The position numbers and the translations under genes were made by a program. A DNA stretch of 45,162 nucleotides, taken from Treponema sp. (GTDB taxonomy: Bacteria; Spirochaetota; Spirochaetia; Treponematales; Breznakiellaceae). Within the stretch, counting starts at the first letter, position 1. The number at the start of each line of letters is the position of its first letter. Location of the stretch: positions 1 through 45,162 of the forward strand of contig JAISBN010000158.1 in assembly GCA_031266175.1 (NCBI GenBank), given 5' to 3'. Shown in pieces: positions 40,662 to 45,162 of this stretch. A model generated the notes under the pieces. The model was given only the letters and a program-made list of their open reading frames with translations. It made no database searches and had not been told where the DNA came from.

Positions 40662-41390
40662 TCAGCTCCGTTTTCCCGACAGGATCACCCTGGTAGTAAG
40701 AAATAAAAACAATACCGTGGTGATTACAAAAAAGGCCACGTCCCTGGAGTCAATAATCCCCTTGGAAAAACTGTCAAAATGAAAAGCCAGGGAAAGGAAA
40801 TTGATCCCCTCCGCCACAACGGGAGGCAGAGTCAGGGTCAGGGTAAACTGGTTGATCAGCATGCTGAAGAGCAATACCGCCGCGCTTCCCAAAAAGGCTC
40901 CGGCCTGGTTTTTTGAAAGGCTGGAAAGGAGCAGCCCCAGGGCGGAAGCCGAAGCGCCCAGAAACAGCGCCCCCGCATATTCCCCCGCCAGCACTCCCGG
41001 GTCAAAACGGCCCAGGGGAAGGATGCTTAACGGCACCGGAAGGCTGAGGAGGAGGAGCAGGACCACCACCCCCAGGGAGGCGATGAACTTACCCAGCACC
41101 AGTTCCCACTCGGAAAAGGGCATGGTCAGGAGCAGCTCCACGCTGCCCAGCTTCCGCTCCTCCGCCCAGGACTTCATGGTAACCATGGGAACGACCAGAA
41201 TAAAGGCCAGGGGAAAGGAAGCAAAATAGGGACGGAAACTGGCCATGTCCATAACAAAGTACCGCTGCAGATAGTAGAGCCAGATCGAACAAAACAATAC
41301 GAAGAACAGGCATATCCCGTAAAAGGCCGGGGAATTGCTCATGGTGTACAGTTCTTTTTTTGCCAGTATCAGAGGTTTGGTCGGTTTCAT
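40662..41390 (-). CDS. ABC-2 permease, GldF-like
   Basis: The 242-residue protein has six hydrophobic segments (GICLFFVLFCSIWLYYL, FPLAFILVVPMVTM, LGVVVLLLLLSLPVPLSI, LFLGASASALGLLLSSL, AGAFLGSAAVLLFSMLI, VAFFVITTVLFLFLTTRVIL) with the cytoplasmic SWAEERKLGSVELLLTMPF that marks ABC-2 exporters of this group. The start overlaps the ATPase stop by 4 bp. With its neighbours it forms a transporter whose substrate is unknown. Confidence 0.92.
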   Translation of the reverse strand: MKPTKPLILAKKELYTMSNSPAFYGICLFFVLFCSIWLYYLQRYFVMDMASFRPYFASFPLAFILVVPMVTMKSWAEERKLGSVELLLTMPFSEWELVLGKFIASLGVVVLLLLLSLPVPLSILPLGRFDPGVLAGEYAGALFLGASASALGLLLSSLSKNQAGAFLGSAAVLLFSMLINQFTLTLTLPPVVAEGINFLSLAFHFDSFSKGIIDSRDVAFFVITTVLFLFLTTRVILSGKRS

Positions 41391-42418
41391 TGATCCTCCC
41401 GGCCGCCGGCTTCGTCGTTGATAAGCGGCTGACCAATGGCTTCGTCATTGGTACGAATGACTTCGTCATTGGTAAGCTTTACAAATATGTCCTCCAGGCT
41501 GAGCCGGCGGCGGTTCATGCCGAGGATTTTAAAGTTTTCCGCCACGGCCCAGTCAAAGATTTTTTCACCGTCCGGAACGGCTCCCCCTTCCCGTGCGGCG
41601 GGAAGGAAAAAACTGAGCCGGCAGACGCCTTCTTCCCCGCTTATTTCGGGGTTCAGGTCCCGGTCCAGCCGGGCGCAGGCTTCTTTGATTCCCCCGGTTC
41701 CCTGGGAAGGAGAGGACGGTTTAAGGATCAGTTCCCAGGTATCCCCCCCCTTGAGGGTGCCGGCGATTTCTTCCGGGGTTCCCTGGGCGGCGATCCGCCC
41801 CTCGTTAAGGATCAGCACCCGGGAACAAACCGCTTCCACTTCCTGCAGTATGTGGGTGGAGAGGATAACGGTTTTACGCTTCCCCAGGTCCTTGATAAGG
41901 GACCGGATTTCGATGATCTGGTTGGGATCCAGCCCCGAAGTGGGTTCGTCGAGGATCAGGACCGGCGGATCGTGGATGATCGCCTGGGCCAGCCCCACCC
42001 GCTGCCTGTATCCCTTGGAGAGGGTTTCAATCAGCCTTGACCGCACCGGTTTAAGGCCGCAGCCGGTCATGCTTTTTTCCAGCGCGTCTTCCTGCTGTTC
42101 CGGGGGAACCAGCCGGGCGGCGGCCATAAAGGAAAGGTACTCCTCCACGGTCATATCCCCGTAAAGGGGAACGCTTTCGGGCAGGTAGCCGGTCCGTTTC
42201 TTGACTTCCACCGGATCGTCTTCCACCGAATAGCCTTCTACCCTGGCGCTTCCCGAGTTGGGAAAATGATAGCCGGTGAGGATCTTCATAATCGTGGTCT
42301 TTCCCGCCCCGTTGGGGCCCAGAAAGCCCAGGACCTGATCCTGGCCCAGGGTAAAGGAAATATCCTTAACCGCCTCTACCGGCCCGTACCGCTTGGTAAT
42401 GTTTTCTACTTCTATCAT
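41387..42418 (-). CDS. ABC transporter ATPase, GldA-like
   Basis: The 343-residue protein has the Walker A GPNGAGKTTIMKILTG, signature LSKGYRQRVGLAQAI and Walker B PPVLILDEPTSGLDP, with the switch His in ILSTHILQEVEAV. The C-terminal ~100 residues are an accessory domain ending in a repetitive tail NDEVIRTNDEAIG...INDEAGG, encoded by 21-bp tandem DNA repeats. It powers the permease at 40662 and lies 8 bp after rnz. Confidence 0.95.
   Translation of the reverse strand: MIEVENITKRYGPVEAVKDISFTLGQDQVLGFLGPNGAGKTTIMKILTGYHFPNSGSARVEGYSVEDDPVEVKKRTGYLPESVPLYGDMTVEEYLSFMAAARLVPPEQQEDALEKSMTGCGLKPVRSRLIETLSKGYRQRVGLAQAIIHDPPVLILDEPTSGLDPNQIIEIRSLIKDLGKRKTVILSTHILQEVEAVCSRVLILNEGRIAAQGTPEEIAGTLKGGDTWELILKPSSPSQGTGGIKEACARLDRDLNPEISGEEGVCRLSFFLPAAREGGAVPDGEKIFDWAVAENFKILGMNRRRLSLEDIFVKLTNDEVIRTNDEAIGQPLINDEAGGREDQ
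41432..41473. repeat. Two 21-bp in-frame dyad repeats in the ABC ATPase tail
   Basis: Units ACCAATGGCTTCGTCATTGG+T and ACGAATGACTTCGTCATTGG+T are consecutive. The first has inverted arms ACCAATG / CATTGGT, the second AATGAC / GTCATT. A weaker third unit follows toward 41405. They code for the terminal NDE motifs. Confidence 0.7.
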
Positions 42419-42426
42419 GCGCTACC

Positions 42427-43353
42427 TCAATCTATAAAGTCGATGGGAAATACCATTCTGTCCCGGGTCAGGACCGTTTCGGGAAAGATCCGTTTCGCCT
42501 CTTCCAGCAGGCCCTTCAGATTCTGCTCGTTGTACCGGGGACTGTAGTGGATCAGCGCCAGTTTACGGATACCCCCCGCGGCCGCGGCAATCCGGGCGGC
42601 CTGCTCCGCGGTCATGTGTTTTTTTTCCCGGGCGCTTTCTTCCAGGTCCCGCTCGAACATCCCCTCGCAGACAAAAAGATCGGACCCCGAAACCTCCGCT
42701 TCGATTCCGGAAAAGGCCAGGGAATCGGTGACAAAACTGAATTTCCGGCCCGACCGGGGAGGACCCAGCACGTCCCGGGGGTGAACGGTTCCCTCCGGGC
42801 CGTCAACGTTTTCCCCGGCCTGAAGCTTTGCCCAGAGGGGCCCCCGGGGCACTCCCAGGGCCGCGGCCTTTTCGGGATGGAACACCCCGGGGCGGCCTTC
42901 TTCTTCCATGGCGTAACCCAGGCAGGGCTTGGTATGGCGCAGGAAAAAGGCCCGGATACGGAAACCGTCCCCCTGGTGAACAATCCCCGGTTCGGCAATT
43001 TCCCGGACCACGATCTGATAATTGATGTACATGTCCAGCACCCGGCGGCTGGTTTCGATGTATTCGGCAATCCGGGGGGGGCCATAAATATACAGAGGAT
43101 CGTCCCGGTCCACCTGGCTCGAGAGCATCAGCAGCCCCGGAATCCCCGTGACATGGTCCGCGTGGGTATGGCTGACAAAAATGGCGGATATTTTTTTCCA
43201 CCGGAGGTTAAGCCTCCGCAGGCTTACCTGGGTCCCTTCCCCCCCATCGAACAGAAAAAGCTCACCCTCCCGCCGCAGCAGCACCGAAGTCAAATGCCGG
43301 TACGGCAGGGGCATCATCCCACCGCAGCCGAGGATAAAGGCTTCAAGATTCAT
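42427..43353 (-). CDS. rnz: Ribonuclease Z (tRNA 3'-end endonuclease)
   Basis: The 308-residue metallo-beta-lactamase enzyme trims tRNA 3' ends. AFILGCGGMMPLPYRHLTSV, FLFDGGEGTQVSLRR, the zinc motif FVSHTHADHVTGIPGLL, FVTDSLAFSG (Asp ligand), KHMTAEQAARIA and LALIHYSPRY (last His) are all present. The central exosite loop (REIAEPGIVHQGD, RAFFLRHTKPCLGYAMEEEG) is as in RNase Z. It opens the exporter operon. The tRNA-Glu here lacks an encoded CCA, consistent with needing this enzyme. Confidence 0.96.
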   Translation of the reverse strand: MNLEAFILGCGGMMPLPYRHLTSVLLRREGELFLFDGGEGTQVSLRRLNLRWKKISAIFVSHTHADHVTGIPGLLMLSSQVDRDDPLYIYGPPRIAEYIETSRRVLDMYINYQIVVREIAEPGIVHQGDGFRIRAFFLRHTKPCLGYAMEEEGRPGVFHPEKAAALGVPRGPLWAKLQAGENVDGPEGTVHPRDVLGPPRSGRKFSFVTDSLAFSGIEAEVSGSDLFVCEGMFERDLEESAREKKHMTAEQAARIAAAAGGIRKLALIHYSPRYNEQNLKGLLEEAKRIFPETVLTRDRMVFPIDFID

Positions 43354-43361
43354 CGCCGTTT

Positions 43362-43390
43362 AGTATAGGGGCCGGAGGAAAAAATGTCTA
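43362..43390 (-). promoter_or_regulatory. Promoter of rnz and the exporter operon
   Basis: On the minus strand TAGACA (43385-43390), 17 bp, TATACT (43362-43367). The -10 box lies 8 bp from the ATG and no ribosome site intervenes, so the transcript should be leaderless. Confidence 0.6.
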
Positions 43391-43485
43391 TTCCCCGGGC
43401 GAAGGTTACGTTTACTATCCAAACAGGCCCACAATCACCATGGACGGGGATTGCTCCCGCAAAGCGGGCGGCGGGGTAAAATGTC

Positions 43486-44916
43486 CTATCCGTCGCTGTC
43501 GAATACGACGGCGCCCGGATCGCCGCGGTTTTTGTCTATCCCCCGGCGGTATTTTTCCAGGGCCTTTTTTTCTTCGTCCAGCTCTTTAAACGAATAGACC
43601 GTTTTCCCCCGGCTGTCGATAACCACGTCGGGAACCGAATAGGAGCCGATTTCCCTGATAAGCCTGCCGGCGTCTTTGCCGAAAAGATCTTCGGTTACTT
43701 CCAGCGGAGCGTCCCAGACGGCGGCAAAGCCCTGTTTCCTCCGGTTTTCAAAGTCGATGGCGGCGTTTTTCTTTTTGATCCGGGCCCTGCGGACTGCGGG
43801 GACGATCCAGAAAAACAGGGAAAACAGCACCGGAACAACGCCCAGGCCCGCGGCAACGGGCGCAAGCGGAGAAACGCCGAGGCCGGCCAGGGAACCGTAG
43901 ACAAAGTGGAACAGGTACGAAAACCCGGACACGTTTACGGCGGCGGGATTCAGGGCGAAATAGAGGAAATAACCGCCGAAGCCGAGGTTTACAGCGTTAA
44001 TCAGGGCGAAGGCAGCATTGAGCCCGTCCTTGTTCGCGGAAAACTTCCAGGGGCCTTTAAGCGAAGGGGCGTCCCGGGAGGAATCTTTCTCCGAACCGGG
44101 GAGCAGGGAATCGAAGCGGTACACCACCGTCCCGTCTTCGGTAGCTTCCGGCATGCCGCCGTAGTTTACGCAATAGGCAAGGATTTCCCGTTCCGCCCTT
44201 TGAAAGTCCAGCCCGGAGCGGATCACAAATTCCGGAAGGGAGATGACGCCGTTTTTCTTCCGGATATAGCCGATAAGTTCCATGGCTTCCTTTTGGGCCC
44301 AGCCTTTGTTCGGGTCGCCGTCGCCGAAGACAAAGGAAAAGACCTTTTTGTAGAGCGGCCTTTCGTCTTCGGCTTTGCGTCCCCGGCCATAGCCGCCGGA
44401 ATACCCGGTGTTCATGATGCTCCGGTAGAACCAGAAGCGCAGGACCATGTTCATCATCCGGGAAAGAACATAGCCGTTCCCCGGTCCGCCGGAACTCCGC
44501 CGGTCCCGGTCTTTGCCGGAGGAGCTTGCGGCGGCGGCAAAAACAAGCGCCGCCAGGGTAATCAGGAAAAAAAGGACAAAATACCCCACCAGCATGACCA
44601 TAATCCACACCTTGAAGACTGCCGCAAAGAAGACTTTGAGGGCGGCGGCGGCTTTTTCGAAAAAACGGCCCAGGGCGGGGCCGAAGCCCCGGTAACGGCT
44701 TGTAAAGCCCCGGGGAAAGGAGTAGAGGATTTCCCCGGATTCGCTTACCTGGAGCCTGGCGTTGTACTCGTCCGCCGCCCGGGGAATCAGGTCCCGGATA
44801 CGCTCCAGGGGAAGGGCGGTCTTTGCCGCAATATCCGCGACGGTTATCCCCCGGGTCTGCCGTTTCAGGGCGGAAACAAGGGTTTTATAGGCGGTCCCGC
44901 CGGTTTCTTTTGTCAC
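43486..44916 (-). CDS. Large unrecognised membrane protein with repeated helical modules
   Basis: GTG 44916 is chosen (MTKETGGTAYKTLVSALK) since GGGAT precedes it; ATG 44946 and GTG 44970 are in frame but look less natural. The ~476-residue protein has an N-terminal winged-helix-like module (ITVADIAAKTALPLERIRDL), a helix pair (VWIMVMLVGYFVLFFLITLA), a low-complexity loop (SSGKDRDRRSSGGPGNG), a second module (NGVISLPEFVIRSGLDFQRA) and two more helices (LAPVAAGLGVVPVLFSLFFW). The two modules share a pattern seen, as I recall, in a cyanobacterial/plant family of unclear role. Function unknown. The 43354-43485 gap holds only the rnz promoter. Confidence 0.7.
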   Translation of the reverse strand: MTKETGGTAYKTLVSALKRQTRGITVADIAAKTALPLERIRDLIPRAADEYNARLQVSESGEILYSFPRGFTSRYRGFGPALGRFFEKAAAALKVFFAAVFKVWIMVMLVGYFVLFFLITLAALVFAAAASSSGKDRDRRSSGGPGNGYVLSRMMNMVLRFWFYRSIMNTGYSGGYGRGRKAEDERPLYKKVFSFVFGDGDPNKGWAQKEAMELIGYIRKKNGVISLPEFVIRSGLDFQRAEREILAYCVNYGGMPEATEDGTVVYRFDSLLPGSEKDSSRDAPSLKGPWKFSANKDGLNAAFALINAVNLGFGGYFLYFALNPAAVNVSGFSYLFHFVYGSLAGLGVSPLAPVAAGLGVVPVLFSLFFWIVPAVRRARIKKKNAAIDFENRRKQGFAAVWDAPLEVTEDLFGKDAGRLIREIGSYSVPDVVIDSRGKTVYSFKELDEEKKALEKYRRGIDKNRGDPGAVVFDSDG

Positions 44917-45162
44917 TGTTGTATCCCACGTCCCGGAACACAGCATACACGGTTTGTAAAAAATATTCACCCATGGAACGGCCCCGATCCCGCGTTTCCC
45001 GAAATACGCGACAAAACAGAATTAGTATTCTTTTCTAAAAAATACGTAACTATTCAGCCGGAATATTTGAAAAAGCAACAAAATTCGGTAATGTATCTTG
45101 AAATACAAGGTTCATGGCTTCACTGGCCGTCATTCCCTGTTTAACACAGGTTGATATATAAC

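Noticed and set aside
44917-45162. Further gene at the right edge
   Set aside because: The stretch is AT-rich with only short frames, no ribosome site and no recognisable motif.

Overview
The window looks like chromosomal DNA of a GC-rich treponeme-like spirochaete. A periplasmic-flagellum sheath protein (FlaA), a spiro-SPASM protein, spirochaete-type gene order (amidase, GerMN protein, flaA) and BspA-like leucine-rich-repeat surface proteins all point that way. Species cannot be fixed from sequence alone. Dense GC-rich coding produces many long antisense open frames; these were discarded.

Layout. 1-1188: the end of an integrated element, with a tyrosine recombinase cut by the window edge and reading away from a tRNA-Glu gene. 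1360-4746: an outer-membrane barrel protein, a RelA/SpoT-synthetase-TPR protein and flaA with its own promoter and terminator. 4758-13042 (minus strand): a tightly overlapping seven-gene operon made of a spiro-SPASM protein, a GT2 glycosyltransferase, an SpsF-like nucleotidyltransferase, a PseG-like/zinc-ribbon/methyltransferase fusion, an ATP-grasp ligase, a cell-wall amidase and a GerMN protein. It ends at the flaA promoter and is the best candidate for an undescribed system, probably a sugar-modification pathway for flagellar filament or surface. A NeuB-type synthase lies further along (22118-23203). 13098-14113: a degraded AbiEii-type toxin-antitoxin pair bracketed by palindromic repeats.

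14148-20245 (minus strand): a nine-gene housekeeping operon from one promoter: rpoZ, miaA, a 29-residue basic ribosomal-type protein, folP, cdaA, cdaR, acpS, a DUF2225 protein and truA. It joins transcription, tRNA modification, folate, c-di-AMP and lipid functions. 20378-25412: ruvC, a YebC regulator, a small Cys-rich protein, neuB, a PilZ-like protein and hisS.

25592-31059: an accessory surface-protein locus with three tandem BspA-like LRR genes built of 69-bp repeats, the first broken by a one-base deletion. It is bracketed by two unrelated 21-bp tandem arrays and followed by a secreted PPC-domain protein. 31060-37580: an aminotransferase, an sn-glycerol-1-phosphate dehydrogenase, a fused aspartokinase/homoserine dehydrogenase and a cysteine desulfurase. 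37607-37985: a decayed gene fragment. 37996-43353: an operon of RNase Z plus a Gld-type ABC exporter with auxiliary proteins. 43486-44916: a large unrecognised membrane protein.

Many promoters match a sigma-70 pattern (TTGACA or TTTACA, 16-18 bp, TATACT or TATAGT). Two of them place the transcription start on the start codon, suggesting leaderless mRNAs for rnz and the cysteine desulfurase.
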